Origin: Actinomadura sp. GC306
GTDB lineage: Bacteria; Actinomycetota; Actinomycetes; Streptosporangiales; Streptosporangiaceae
NCBI RefSeq assembly: GCF_004348665.1
Contig: NZ_SMKM01000001.1
Coordinates: 1 to 64,000, forward strand
Length of the DNA stretch: 64,000 nucleotides
Direction: 5' to 3'
Position 1 is the stretch's first letter. Every line of letters begins with the position of its first letter. Position numbers and translations under genes: made by a program. Below the pieces are notes generated by a model. It saw only the letters and a program-made list of their open reading frames with translations, was not told the origin of the DNA and made no database searches. Below, in pieces: positions 44,192 through 52,949 of the stretch.

Positions 44192-45474
44192 GCGAGACGA
44201 CCGATGCCCCGACCCAGGAGGAGTTCGAGAAGGCGACCTCCGCCGAGCTGGACGAGGCCGACATCGATAAGGACCGCGCGGTCGTCGGCCGGGACTGGGC
44301 GAGCCGCTCGCAGGAGTTCCTCAGCACCGCCACCCCGGAGGCGATCCGCAACTTCGCCACCGGCTACGGGGACGACAACCCGCTGTTCACCGACCCCGAC
44401 TACGGGCGGGGCACCCGGTGGGGCGGGCAGATCGCGCCGCCGATCATGGCGGCGATCCTGAACGCCCCGCTGCGCGGCGAGCGCCCGTCCAAGCAGGAGC
44501 GCGGCGGCAGCTACCGGGGCATCCACGCCTTCGTGTCCGGCGGCACCTGGGACTGGTACCGGCCGATCCGCCCCGGCGACACCATCTACAGCTTCGGCGG
44601 GCTGGAGTCGGTCGAGCTGAAGCGCTCGGAGTTCGCCGGCCGCTCGGTCGTGAAGGTGAACCGCCAGGTCAAGATGAACCAGAACGCCGAGGTCGTCGGC
44701 GTCTACCGCACGCTGGTCATCTACACCGAGCGCAAGAAGGCCCGCGAGCGCGGCAAGTACAAGGACATCGCGGACCCGAGCTACACCGACGAGGACCTCG
44801 CGAAGATCGAGGAGATCTACGCGGCGGAGCAGCCGCGCGGGAGCGAGGTCCGCTACTTCGAGGACGTGCAGGCCGGCGAGGAGCTCCCGCCGATGGCGAA
44901 GGGCCCGCTGACCACCACCGACATGATCGTCTTCCACGCGGGCGGGTACGGGTTCGTCCCGTACGGGCTGAAGACGGGCCGCCTCGCCCACCGCAACCGG
45001 CAGCGGATCGCCCCCTTCTACATCAAGAACGAGTACGGGGTCCCGGACGTGGCGCAGCGCGTCCACTGGGACTCCGCCTGGGCGCAGGCCATCGGCACCC
45101 CCCGCGCCTACGACTACGGCGTGCTGCGCGAGTGCTGGGCGCACCACTACCTGACCGACTGGGCCGGCGACGACGGATGGGTCGTCTCCCAGCACGACGA
45201 GATCCGCAAGTTCAACTACCAGGGCGACACGCACTTCCTGTCAGGCGAGGTCACCGGCAAGTCGGTCGCCGAGGACGGCCGGTGCCTGGTCGACATCGCG
45301 TTCCGGGGCACCAACCAGCGCGGTGAGGACACCGTCAAGGGCACCGCGGCCGTCGCGCTGCCGAGCCGCGAGCACGGGCCCGCGCTGCTGCCCGGGGTCC
45401 CGGCCGAGCTGCAGCGCAAGGCGGTCGAGATGATGTCCCGGCACGGGGAGCTGCTGCGCGAGGGGCGGCCGTGA
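44188..45474 (+). CDS. Double-hotdog MaoC-type enoyl-CoA hydratase
   Basis: A 428-residue protein with two hotdog folds. The first, about residues 40-190, resembles the FAS1-like N-terminal dehydratase domain (FATGYGDDNPLFTDPDYG). The second, about 215-400, is MaoC-like (RYFEDVQAGEELPPMAKGPLTTTDMIVFHAG), in which Asp and His of the hydratase dyad would lie in the TTTDMIVFHAGG stretch. Two-fold hydratases accept bulky 2-enoyl-CoAs such as steroid side chains. ATG and stop both overlap neighbours by 4 bases. With the Ltp2-like fusion it could form a hydratase-aldolase pair. Confidence 0.85.
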   Translation: MSETTDAPTQEEFEKATSAELDEADIDKDRAVVGRDWASRSQEFLSTATPEAIRNFATGYGDDNPLFTDPDYGRGTRWGGQIAPPIMAAILNAPLRGERPSKQERGGSYRGIHAFVSGGTWDWYRPIRPGDTIYSFGGLESVELKRSEFAGRSVVKVNRQVKMNQNAEVVGVYRTLVIYTERKKARERGKYKDIADPSYTDEDLAKIEEIYAAEQPRGSEVRYFEDVQAGEELPPMAKGPLTTTDMIVFHAGGYGFVPYGLKTGRLAHRNRQRIAPFYIKNEYGVPDVAQRVHWDSAWAQAIGTPRAYDYGVLRECWAHHYLTDWAGDDGWVVSQHDEIRKFNYQGDTHFLSGEVTGKSVAEDGRCLVDIAFRGTNQRGEDTVKGTAAVALPSREHGPALLPGVPAELQRKAVEMMSRHGELLREGRP

Positions 45475-46289
45475 CCGCTCCGGAGGCCGGTCCGGCGGAC
45501 GGCGTGCGGTGCGAGGTCGCGGGCGGCGTGCTGCACGTGACCCTCGCCCGCCCGGACAGGGCCAATGCGCTGCGGGGCGGGGACATGGGCGTCCTGCTGC
45601 GCGCGCTGGAGGACGCCGCCGCGGGCGGCGCCGTCCGGGCCGTGCTGCTGCGCGGCGAGGGCCGGAACTTCTGCGGTGGCGCCGACCTGGTCGCCGCGAA
45701 CGCCCCGGGTGGCGGGGAGCGCCCGCCGCTGGGCGCGATGATCCGGAACCTGTCCGCGACGGCGCACCGGCTCGTCCGGACGCTGTGGGAGCTGCCGGTG
45801 CCGACGGTGGCCGCCGTGCAGGGGCGGGCGGCCGGGCTCGGCCTGCACCTGGCGCTGGCCTGCGACTTCGTCGTGGCCGCCGACACGGCCGCGTTCAGCG
45901 AGCCGTTCGCCCGGCGCGGGTTCACCGCCGACAGCGGCGGCACGTTCCTGCTGCCGCGGCTCGTCGGGATCGCGCGGGCCAAGCAGATGCTCATCCGGGG
46001 CGCGGTCGTCCCGGCGGCGCGGGCCCTGGAGTGGGGCCTCATCGGCGAGGTGGTGCCGGCGGACGAGCTGGCCGGCACCGCCCGGGACCTCGCCGCCGAA
46101 CTGGCCGCCGGGCCGACCCTCGTGCACGGCCTCACCAAGGCGCTGATCTCCGAGCACCTCAGCGCCGACCTGCCGCGTGCGCTGGACGCCGAGGCGCGCA
46201 CGGTCGAGCTCAGCCTGCGCGGCGAGGACTTCAAGGAGGGCATCCGGGCGTTCCTCGGGCGCCGCGCACCCGCCTTCACCGGACGCTGA
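45471..46289 (+). CDS. Enoyl-CoA hydratase/isomerase (crotonase fold), second of four
   Basis: A 272-residue crotonase. GRNFCGGADLVAAN and GRAAGLGLHLALACDFVVAADTA build the oxyanion hole; RRGFTADSGGTFLLPRLVG carries an Asp where hydratases have Glu, suggesting isomerase or hydrolase activity as well as hydration. Its GTG overlaps the double-hotdog stop. A 16-base tandem duplication covers its stop codon (46275-46306), a local oddity treated separately. Confidence 0.87.
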   Translation: MTAPEAGPADGVRCEVAGGVLHVTLARPDRANALRGGDMGVLLRALEDAAAGGAVRAVLLRGEGRNFCGGADLVAANAPGGGERPPLGAMIRNLSATAHRLVRTLWELPVPTVAAVQGRAAGLGLHLALACDFVVAADTAAFSEPFARRGFTADSGGTFLLPRLVGIARAKQMLIRGAVVPAARALEWGLIGEVVPADELAGTARDLAAELAAGPTLVHGLTKALISEHLSADLPRALDAEARTVELSLRGEDFKEGIRAFLGRRAPAFTGR

Positions 46290-46306
46290 CTTCACCGGAC
46301 GCCGAC
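46275..46306. repeat. 16-base tandem duplication across a stop codon
   Basis: TTCACCGGACGCTGAC is followed at once by TTCACCGGACGCCGAC (15 of 16 identical). The TGA of the crotonase lies in the first copy; the second has CGA instead. This is a typical slipped-strand product. Confidence 0.85.
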
Positions 46307-46333
46307 CCCACCGCACCGACGAGGAAGGACGCC

Positions 46334-47455
46334 GTGGAGATCGCATTCACCCCCGAGCAGGAGGAGCTGCGCGCGGTCCTGCGCGGCTTCCTGGCCGAGC
46401 ACGCCGACCCGCGCCGCACGCTCGGCTCAGGGTCCCCGCACGACGCGGAGCTGTGGCGCAGGATGGCCGCCGAACTCGGGGTGCAGGGCCTCGCCGTCCC
46501 CGAGGAGTACGGCGGGGCCGGGTTCGGCGCCGCCGAGATGTGCGTGGTGTTCGAGGAGCTGGGCCGGACGCTCGCGGCGGGGGCGCTGCTGGCCACCGCC
46601 GGGCTCGCCGTCCCGGCGCTGCTGGCCTGCGGCGACGAGGAACTGAGGGCGGAGCACCTCCCGGGAATCGCGGACGGCTCCGTCATCGCGACCCTGGCGC
46701 TGGTGGAGGCCGGCGGCTCCTGGGACGAGGAGGCGTCGCGGACCACGGCGAAGGAGGGCGGCGACGGGTTCGTCATCGACGGCTCCAAGTACTTCGTCCT
46801 GGACGGGGCCATCGCGGACCTGGTCCTGGTCACCGCCGGCACCGGCGGGGGGACGGCGCTGTTCGCGGTCTCCGGCACCGCGCCGGGCCTCACCCGCCGC
46901 GCGCACGAGGCGGTCGACCCGACCCGGGGGATGGCCCGGCTGGACTTCGCGTCCGTCCCGGCGCGGCTCGTGTCGCGCGACCCGTCCGTCACCGCGGCGG
47001 CCCTCGACCACGCGCGCATCGCCCTCGCCGCCGAGCAGGCCGGGGGAGCGCAGTGGTGCCTGGACGCCGCCGTCGGCTACGCGAAGACGCGGCACCAGTT
47101 CGACCGGCCCATCGGCGGCTTCCAGGCGATCAAGCATCGCTGCGCCGACATGATGGTCGCCGTGGAGGCGGCGCGGTCGGCGGCGTACGCCGCCGCGCTG
47201 ACCCCGCACCCGGACCCGGCCGGCCTCGCGGTGGCCGCGGCGAGCGCGCAGATCTGCTGCTCGCGCGCCTACACCGAGGCCGCCGCCGGCGCCATCCAGA
47301 TCCACGGCGGCATCGGCTTCACCTGGGAGCACGACGTGCACCTCTACTACAAGCGCGCCAAGACCGACGAGCTGCTGTTCGGCACGCCGGACCGGCACCG
47401 CGACCGCCTCGCCCGGCTGAGCGGGATCACGGAGGAGGGCATCGATGGCCGCTGA
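46334..47455 (+). CDS. Acyl-CoA dehydrogenase, first subunit of an adjacent pair
   Basis: A 373-residue ACAD from a GTG with GAGGAAGGA upstream. It contains TRHQFDRPIGGFQAIKHRCADMM and IQIHGGIGFTWEHDVHLYYKRAKTDE, the same short-form signature as the ACAD at 25236. Catalytic Glu of the MCAD type cannot be seen with certainty. It overlaps its partner by 11 bases. The pair is the classical arrangement of actinobacterial alpha2beta2 ACADs, in which each chain supplies part of the site. Confidence 0.9.
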   Translation: MEIAFTPEQEELRAVLRGFLAEHADPRRTLGSGSPHDAELWRRMAAELGVQGLAVPEEYGGAGFGAAEMCVVFEELGRTLAAGALLATAGLAVPALLACGDEELRAEHLPGIADGSVIATLALVEAGGSWDEEASRTTAKEGGDGFVIDGSKYFVLDGAIADLVLVTAGTGGGTALFAVSGTAPGLTRRAHEAVDPTRGMARLDFASVPARLVSRDPSVTAAALDHARIALAAEQAGGAQWCLDAAVGYAKTRHQFDRPIGGFQAIKHRCADMMVAVEAARSAAYAAALTPHPDPAGLAVAAASAQICCSRAYTEAAAGAIQIHGGIGFTWEHDVHLYYKRAKTDELLFGTPDRHRDRLARLSGITEEGIDGR

Positions 47456-48626
47456 CACCGGCACCGCCGCTGACACCGACGACGGGTTCCGCGCGTCCGT
47501 GCGCGCGTTCCTGCAGGAGCACGCGCCGGGGAGGCCGCCGAAGGGCGCGGCCGAGCGGCTGGCCTTCGCCAAGGCGTGGGCGGCCACCAAGTTCGACCAC
47601 GGCTTCGCGGGTCCGTCCTGGCCCCGCGAGTACGGCGGCATGGACCTGCCGTTCCCGCGGCAGGTCGTCTACAACCAGGAGATGGCCCGGGTGCGGGTCC
47701 CCGGACACCCCGGGACCGGGTGGGACATGGTCGGGCCCACGATCATCAAGTACGGCACGCCCGAGCAGCGGGACGCTTACCTGCGGCCGACGCTGCGCGC
47801 CGACATCGTCTGGGCCCAGGGATTCTCAGAGCCCGACGCCGGGTCGGACCTGCCCGGCCTGCGCACCACGGCCCGCCGCGACGGCGACCACTACGTGGTG
47901 ACCGGGCAGAAGGTGTGGAACACCAACGCCGACAAGGCCGACATGTTCTTCGTCCTCGTCCGCACCGGCACGCGGGAGTCGCGGCAGAAGGGCATCAGCT
48001 ACCTGCTGGTCGACGCCCGCGCCCCCGGCGTCACCGTGCGGCCCATCCGCGACATGACCGGCCGCGAGCACTTCTGCGAGATCTTCTTCGACGAGGTCCG
48101 CGTCCCGGTGGCCGACCGGGTGGGGGAGGAGAACGACGGGTGGCGCATCGCGCGCACCACGCTCGGCCACGAGCGCTCGGCGGGCGCCCTCACCCAGGCC
48201 GCGTTCTACCGGCGGATCGTGGACGAGCTGATCGCGCTGGCCCGCGAGCGCGGCGCCGTCGCCGACCCGGGGGTCCGGCGGCGGCTGGCGGACTTCGACG
48301 TGCGGGTCCGGGTGATGAACGTGCACGCCGCCCGCACGATCGCGTCCATCGTCGCGACCGGCGAGCCCGGGCCCACGTCGTCGGTGTCGCGCCTCTACAA
48401 CAGCGTCTTCGAGCAGGAGCTGCACGAGTTCGCGGTCGACCTGCTCGGCCCGTTCGGGCTGCTCGGGCGCGGCGACCCGGACGCGGTCCAGCGCGGCCGG
48501 TGGACGACCGGCTGGCTGGCGACCCGCGCGTCCACCATCGGCGCCGGCACCGCCGAGATCCACCGCAACACCATCGCCGAGCAGGTGCTGGGCCTGCCCC
48601 GCGACCCGGCGATGCCACCGAGGTAG
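47445..48626 (+). CDS. Acyl-CoA dehydrogenase, second subunit of the adjacent pair
   Basis: A 393-residue ACAD with WAQGFSEPDAGSDLPGL, VTGQKVWNT and the C-terminal STIGAGTAEIHRNTIAEQVLGLPR. It resembles the ACAD at 27287 as its partner resembles the one at 25236. The N-terminus contains a repeated AADTGTAADTD, from a 13-base DNA repeat just after the ATG. It lies 6 bases before the next crotonase. The pair should oxidise an acyl-CoA too bulky for one-chain ACADs. Confidence 0.9.
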   Translation: MAADTGTAADTDDGFRASVRAFLQEHAPGRPPKGAAERLAFAKAWAATKFDHGFAGPSWPREYGGMDLPFPRQVVYNQEMARVRVPGHPGTGWDMVGPTIIKYGTPEQRDAYLRPTLRADIVWAQGFSEPDAGSDLPGLRTTARRDGDHYVVTGQKVWNTNADKADMFFVLVRTGTRESRQKGISYLLVDARAPGVTVRPIRDMTGREHFCEIFFDEVRVPVADRVGEENDGWRIARTTLGHERSAGALTQAAFYRRIVDELIALARERGAVADPGVRRRLADFDVRVRVMNVHAARTIASIVATGEPGPTSSVSRLYNSVFEQELHEFAVDLLGPFGLLGRGDPDAVQRGRWTTGWLATRASTIGAGTAEIHRNTIAEQVLGLPRDPAMPPR

Positions 48627-48632
48627 GCCGCC

Positions 48633-49448
48633 ATGACGGAGAGGGAGACCATGGACGGTGCCGTCCGGCAGGTCGATTCGGGGACGCCGACCGTCCTCGG
48701 CCGGGTCACCGGCGGGGCCGGGGTGATCGAGCTGAACCGGCCCGAGCGCCGCAACGCCCTGCACCCCGAGATGTACGACGCGATCCCCCGGCTCATCGAG
48801 CGCTACGACGGCGACGACGAGGTCGGCTGCGTGCTGGTGACCGCGGCGGGCACGGTGTTCTGCGCGGGCGGGGACGTGCGCGCGGGGGCGGGCCCGGCCC
48901 CGGAGGGCGCCGGCGAGGCGGAGACGCTCACCCACCTCGCTCGCATGGCGGTCATGCTGCGGGAAAGCCCGAAGATTTCCGTGGCCGCGCTGCCCGGCCC
49001 GGCGGTCGGCGCCGGGATCGGGCTGGCGCTGGCCGCGGACCTGCGCATCGCCGCGTCCTCCGCGACCTTCGTGAACGGCTGGTCGCGGCTGGCGTTCAGC
49101 GGTGACTTCGGCGGCCCGTGGGCGCTGACCCGGATCCTCGGGCCCGCGCGGGCCCTGGAGTTCCTGATCGGCGACGCCCCCATCGACGCCGCGGCGGCGG
49201 AGCGGCTCGGCCTGGTCAACCGGGTCGTGCCGGACGCGGAGCTCCCCGGCGCGGCACTGGCCTGGGCCCGCGAGATCGCCGCCGGTCCGCGCACCGCGCA
49301 TGCGCTGATCAAGGAGAACGTGCGGGACGCGCAGACGCTCGGCCTGCGCGAGGCGCTGCCGCGCGAGAGCGAGCGGATGGTCCGCTCGGGCCGTTCCGAG
49401 GAGCACCGTGCGGCCGTCCGGCGCTGGCTCGCCGAGCGCGGCCGCTGA
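48633..49448 (+). CDS. Enoyl-CoA hydratase/isomerase (crotonase fold), third of four
   Basis: A 271-residue crotonase. GTVFCAGGDVRAG and GPAVGAGIGLALAADLRIAASSA frame the active site; SGDFGGPWALTRILG replaces the usual catalytic Glu region with a Gly/Pro-rich segment, so hydratase activity is not assured. Its start may be the ATG at 48633 or the ATG at 48651, after the GAGGGAG stretch; the first is annotated. It precedes the F420-type gene by 36 bases. Confidence 0.85.
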   Translation: MTERETMDGAVRQVDSGTPTVLGRVTGGAGVIELNRPERRNALHPEMYDAIPRLIERYDGDDEVGCVLVTAAGTVFCAGGDVRAGAGPAPEGAGEAETLTHLARMAVMLRESPKISVAALPGPAVGAGIGLALAADLRIAASSATFVNGWSRLAFSGDFGGPWALTRILGPARALEFLIGDAPIDAAAAERLGLVNRVVPDAELPGAALAWAREIAAGPRTAHALIKENVRDAQTLGLREALPRESERMVRSGRSEEHRAAVRRWLAERGR

Positions 49449-49484
49449 CCCGGCGGACCGCCGCCATCGAAGGAAGGGAAGCGG

Positions 49485-50501
49485 ATGAAGATCGATGCCA
49501 ACCTGGGCGCCGACCTGGCCGGGGCCTCGGCCGCGGCCGCGGAGCTGGAGAAGGGCGGGTACGCCGGCGTCTGGGTCGCCGAGGCGGGGAGCGACCCCTT
49601 CCTGGCGAGCCTGCAGGCGATCACGGCCACCGGGTCGGTGACCGTCGGGACCTCGGTGGCGATCGCGTTCGCCCGCAATCCGATGACGCTGGCGACGGTG
49701 GGCAACGACCTCGCGCGGGCCTCGGGCGGGCGGTTCGTGCTCGGCCTCGGATCGCAGGTCAAGGCGCACATCGAGCGGCGGTACTCGATGCCGTGGTCGC
49801 GCCCGGCGGCGCGGATGCGCGAGCTGGTGCTGGCGATGCGCGCGATCTGGGCGTCCTGGCAGGACGGCGCGAAGCTCGACTTCCAAGGCGACTTCTACAC
49901 CCACACCCTGATGACGCCGTTCTTCGCGCAGCAGCCGCACCCGCACGGGCCGCCGCCGGTCTACCTCGCCGGGGTGGGGGAGCTGATGACCCGGGTCGCC
50001 GGTGAGGTCGGCGACGGGTTCTTCGTCCACCCGTTCACCACCGGGCGGTACCTCCGCGAGGTCACGCTGCCCGCGCTGCGGCGCGGGCGGGAGAAGGCCG
50101 GCCGGGACGGGCTGGACGGGTTCACCGTGGCCGGCTCGCAGATGGTGGTCACCGGGGACACCGAGGAGGAGATCGCCAAGGCCACGCGGGGCATCAAGCG
50201 GCAGATCGCCTTCTACGCGTCCACCCCGGCCTACCGGCCGGTGCTCGACCTGCACGGGCTCGGCGACCTGCAGCCCGAGCTGACCGCCCTGTCCAAGCAG
50301 GGCCGCTGGCGGGAGATGACCGACATGATCACCGATGACGTGCTGGGCGAGTTCGCGGTGACCGGCGCGCCGGACGAGATCGCCCCGGCGCTCCAGGCGA
50401 GGGTGGGCGACGTCTACGACCGCGTCACCCTCTACACCCCCTACCGCGTGGACCCCGCGTCGTTCGCCAAGTCCCTCGACGGCCGCGGCGGCGTCCGATG
50501 A
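49485..50501 (+). CDS. F420-dependent (LLM-class) oxidoreductase, TIGR03617-like
   Basis: A 338-residue luciferase-like TIM-barrel protein that would use deazaflavin F420 for hydride transfer. The N-terminal MKIDANLGADLAGASAAAAELEKGGYAGVWVAEAGSDPF and FVLGLGSQVKAHIERRY match the TIGR03617 subfamily, which is confined to F420-producing actinobacteria and often sits beside mycofactocin SDRs and acyl-CoA genes. It may reduce an enone or oxidise an alcohol on a CoA-bound intermediate. ATGA overlap with the fifth ligase. Confidence 0.9.
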   Translation: MKIDANLGADLAGASAAAAELEKGGYAGVWVAEAGSDPFLASLQAITATGSVTVGTSVAIAFARNPMTLATVGNDLARASGGRFVLGLGSQVKAHIERRYSMPWSRPAARMRELVLAMRAIWASWQDGAKLDFQGDFYTHTLMTPFFAQQPHPHGPPPVYLAGVGELMTRVAGEVGDGFFVHPFTTGRYLREVTLPALRRGREKAGRDGLDGFTVAGSQMVVTGDTEEEIAKATRGIKRQIAFYASTPAYRPVLDLHGLGDLQPELTALSKQGRWREMTDMITDDVLGEFAVTGAPDEIAPALQARVGDVYDRVTLYTPYRVDPASFAKSLDGRGGVR

Positions 50502-52045
50502 ACCACCCGTGGGACCGCCCGCTGGGCGTCTGGTACCTCGCCGAGCACCACCCCGGCCTTACGGCGGTCGCCCGCTGCCCGGCCGGTGAGACGCTCACGT
50601 ACGCGGAGCTGGCGGCGCGGGCGCACCGGCGGGTCCACGCGCTGCGCGCACGCGGCGTCGGCCACGGCGACGTGGTCGGCATGGCCCTGCCCAACGACGT
50701 GGACATCCTCGTGTGGCAGCTGGCCGCCGCGGAGGCGGGCTGGCGCTACGTCACGCTGAACACCGGCTCGCCCGCCGCCGAGGTGGCGTCGATCGCCGAG
50801 CACGCCGGCATGAAGGCGCTGGTCGTCCACGCCGGGTACGCGGGGCGCGCGGGCGCGGTGACCGGCGTGCCGGTCCGCGTGTCCGTCGGCGGCCGCATCG
50901 ACGGATACGTCCCGCAGGAGGAGTTGCTGCGCGGGCACCCGGACACCGCGCCGCCGGACCGCCGCGCCGGGGCACCGCTCGTGTACACCTCCGGCACCAC
51001 CGGCCGGCCCAAGGGAATCTGGCGGGACATGCCGGACATCGCCCCGGACGCGATGGCCGACGCGATGAAGTCGTTCGCGCACGCGTTCCGGTTCCGCCCG
51101 CTGGAGGGCGCGCACCTGGTGTCGGCCGGCATGTTCCACGGCGGCTGCCAGGTCTTCTACCTGGCGGCGCTGCACGTGGGCCAGCCGCTGGTCATCATGG
51201 GCGCGTTCGACGCCGCCGAGACGCTGCGGCTGATCGAGGAGCACCGGATCACCACCGGCTACATGGTGCCGACGCAGTTCGCGCGGCTGCTGAAGCTGCC
51301 GGAGGACGTGCGGGCCCGCCACGACGTGTCGTCCCTGGAGTCCATCGTCCACTCGGCGGCGCCCTGCCCGGCGGAGCTGAAGAAGCGGATGCTGGACTGG
51401 TGGGGCCCGGTGATCTGGGAGACCTACGGCGGCACCGAGGGCGCCGCGACCATCGCCAAGCCGCACCACTGGCTGGCCAAACCCGGCACGGTGGGCCGCC
51501 CCGTCCGGGGCATGACGGTCAAGATCCTTGACGACGACGGCAACGAGCTGCCGCCCGGCCGGGTCGGCGCGGTCTACCTGGACGGCGGCGGGCGCGGCTT
51601 CCGCTACCACCGGGACCCCGGCCAGACCGCCGAGGTCTACCGCGGGACGGCGTTCACCCTCGGCGACGCGGGCCACCTCGACGAGGACGGCTTCCTGTTC
51701 ATCGTCGACCGCATCAAGGACATGATCATCACGGGCGGGGTGAACGTGTACCCGGCCGAGGTCGAGGCCGCCCTCGCCGGCCATCCGGCCGTCCTCGACA
51801 TCGCGGTGGTCGGCGTGCCGGACCCCGAGTGGGGCGAGCAGGTCCGGGCGCTCGTGCAGCTCGCGCCCGGCCACGCCCCGTCCGACGAGCTCGCCGCGGA
51901 GCTGATCGGGTACTGCCGGGAGCGGCTGGCCGGCCACAAGTGCCCGCGCGTGGTCGAGTTCCGCGCGGCGCTGCCGCGCACCGAGACCGGCAAGCTCCTC
52001 AAGCGCGTGCTCCGCGACGAGCTGCGCGGCACGCAAGCGGGCTGA
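50498..52045 (+). CDS. Acyl-CoA ligase (AMP-forming), fifth of five
   Basis: A 515-residue ligase. P-loop YTSGTTGRPKGI, A5 TYGGTEGAAT, hinge FTLGDAGHLDEDGFLFIVDRIKDMIITGGVNVYP, catalytic Lys PRTETGKLLKR. Closest in style to the ligase at 28516 (same PTMLVRML/PTQFARLL and CPVEVKRR/CPAELKKR segments), so the two are probably paralogues with related acids as substrates. It closes the 15-gene run before a strong hairpin. Confidence 0.9.
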   Translation: MNHPWDRPLGVWYLAEHHPGLTAVARCPAGETLTYAELAARAHRRVHALRARGVGHGDVVGMALPNDVDILVWQLAAAEAGWRYVTLNTGSPAAEVASIAEHAGMKALVVHAGYAGRAGAVTGVPVRVSVGGRIDGYVPQEELLRGHPDTAPPDRRAGAPLVYTSGTTGRPKGIWRDMPDIAPDAMADAMKSFAHAFRFRPLEGAHLVSAGMFHGGCQVFYLAALHVGQPLVIMGAFDAAETLRLIEEHRITTGYMVPTQFARLLKLPEDVRARHDVSSLESIVHSAAPCPAELKKRMLDWWGPVIWETYGGTEGAATIAKPHHWLAKPGTVGRPVRGMTVKILDDDGNELPPGRVGAVYLDGGGRGFRYHRDPGQTAEVYRGTAFTLGDAGHLDEDGFLFIVDRIKDMIITGGVNVYPAEVEAALAGHPAVLDIAVVGVPDPEWGEQVRALVQLAPGHAPSDELAAELIGYCRERLAGHKCPRVVEFRAALPRTETGKLLKRVLRDELRGTQAG

Positions 52046-52052
52046 CCGCCCC

Positions 52053-52085
52053 GGCGCCCGGCACCCGCGGCGGGTACCGGGCGCC
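52053..52085. terminator. Bidirectional terminator-like hairpin after the long operon
   Basis: The arms at 52053-52068 and 52070-52085 pair at 15 of 16 positions; inner pairs must open to give a loop. It lies between the convergent ends of the fifth ligase and the HSD10-like SDR. No T-run is present. Confidence 0.65.
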
Positions 52086-52111
52086 GGGCACTGGACACCG
52101 GGCGCCGCGCG

Positions 52112-52870
52112 TCAGCGCGGGGCGAACCGCTGGCCCGCGTCGAGGCGCAGGCACTGGCCGTTCAGCATGGGGTTGTCGACGATGGCCAGGGCGAGCTTCG
52201 CGTACTCCTCGGGCCGCCCCATGCGCCTGGGGAACGCGGCGTCCTTCGTGAGCGCCTTGGCGAAGTCGTCGGGGATGCCCTGGGTGATGCCGGTCGCGAA
52301 GAGGCTCGGCGCGATCGCCAGGACGCGGATGCCCAGCGAACCGAGGTCGCGGGCCATGGTCAGGCACATCCCGGCGATCGCGGCCTTGGCCGCGCTGTAG
52401 GCGACCTGGCCGATCTGCCCCTCGAACGCGGCGATGGACGAGGTGTTGATGATGACCCCGCGCTCCTCGTCCTCCGGCTCGTTGCGGCTCATGTGCTGGG
52501 CGGCGAGCCGGGAGATGTTGAACGAGGCGACGGCGTTCAGGTCGAGGACGCGGCGGAACTCGTCCAGGTCGTGCGGGCCCTGCTTGCCCAGGGTGCGCTG
52601 CGCGATGCCGCCGCCCGCCGTGGTGACGACGACGTGCAGCGCGCCGAGGCCGGCGACGGCCGCGTCGATGGCCTGCCCGGTGCCGTCGAAGTCGGTGACG
52701 TCCACCGCGTGGAACGTCCCGCCCAGCGCCTTCGCGACCTCCTCGCCGTCCGAGCCGGCCCGGTCCAGGATCGCGACGGACGCGCCGCGCGCCGCCATCA
52801 GCTCCGCGGTGGCCCGGCCCATGCCGGACGCGCCGCCCACCACGATCGCCTTCTTGCCGCTGATCTCCAC
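52112..52870 (-). CDS. Short-chain dehydrogenase, HSD10-like 3-hydroxyacyl-CoA dehydrogenase
   Basis: A 252-residue SDR. VVGGASGMGRATAELM is the NAD motif, with Asp in AILDRAG favouring NAD over NADP; YSAAKAAI is the catalytic Tyr/Lys and the N-terminal EISGKKAIVVGG is typical of HSD10-like enzymes that oxidise 3-hydroxyacyl-CoA. It would catalyse the third step of beta-oxidation after the crotonases. The GTG at 52870 has GGAGGGAGAG just upstream; the in-frame GTG at 52885 has none. A perfect palindrome lies 31 bases before the start. Confidence 0.88.
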   Translation of the reverse strand: MEISGKKAIVVGGASGMGRATAELMAARGASVAILDRAGSDGEEVAKALGGTFHAVDVTDFDGTGQAIDAAVAGLGALHVVVTTAGGGIAQRTLGKQGPHDLDEFRRVLDLNAVASFNISRLAAQHMSRNEPEDEERGVIINTSSIAAFEGQIGQVAYSAAKAAIAGMCLTMARDLGSLGIRVLAIAPSLFATGITQGIPDDFAKALTKDAAFPRRMGRPEEYAKLALAIVDNPMLNGQCLRLDAGQRFAPR

Positions 52871-52900
52871 GCTCTCTCCCTCCACCTGCCCCCGACCAAG

Positions 52901-52913
52901 TTAACCAGGTTAA
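52901..52913. promoter_or_regulatory. Perfect palindrome TTAACC-A-GGTTAA
   Basis: This 6-base inverted repeat with a 1-base centre lies between the crotonase end and the SDR start. Read on the minus strand, TAGATTAACCTGGTTAAC (52917-52900) nearly matches the element at 27237. It is a strong operator candidate, probably for a FadR- or TetR-type regulator of the cluster. Confidence 0.55.
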
Positions 52914-52949
52914 TCTAGTGGTCGATGATGCGTCACGGACGACCCGGGG

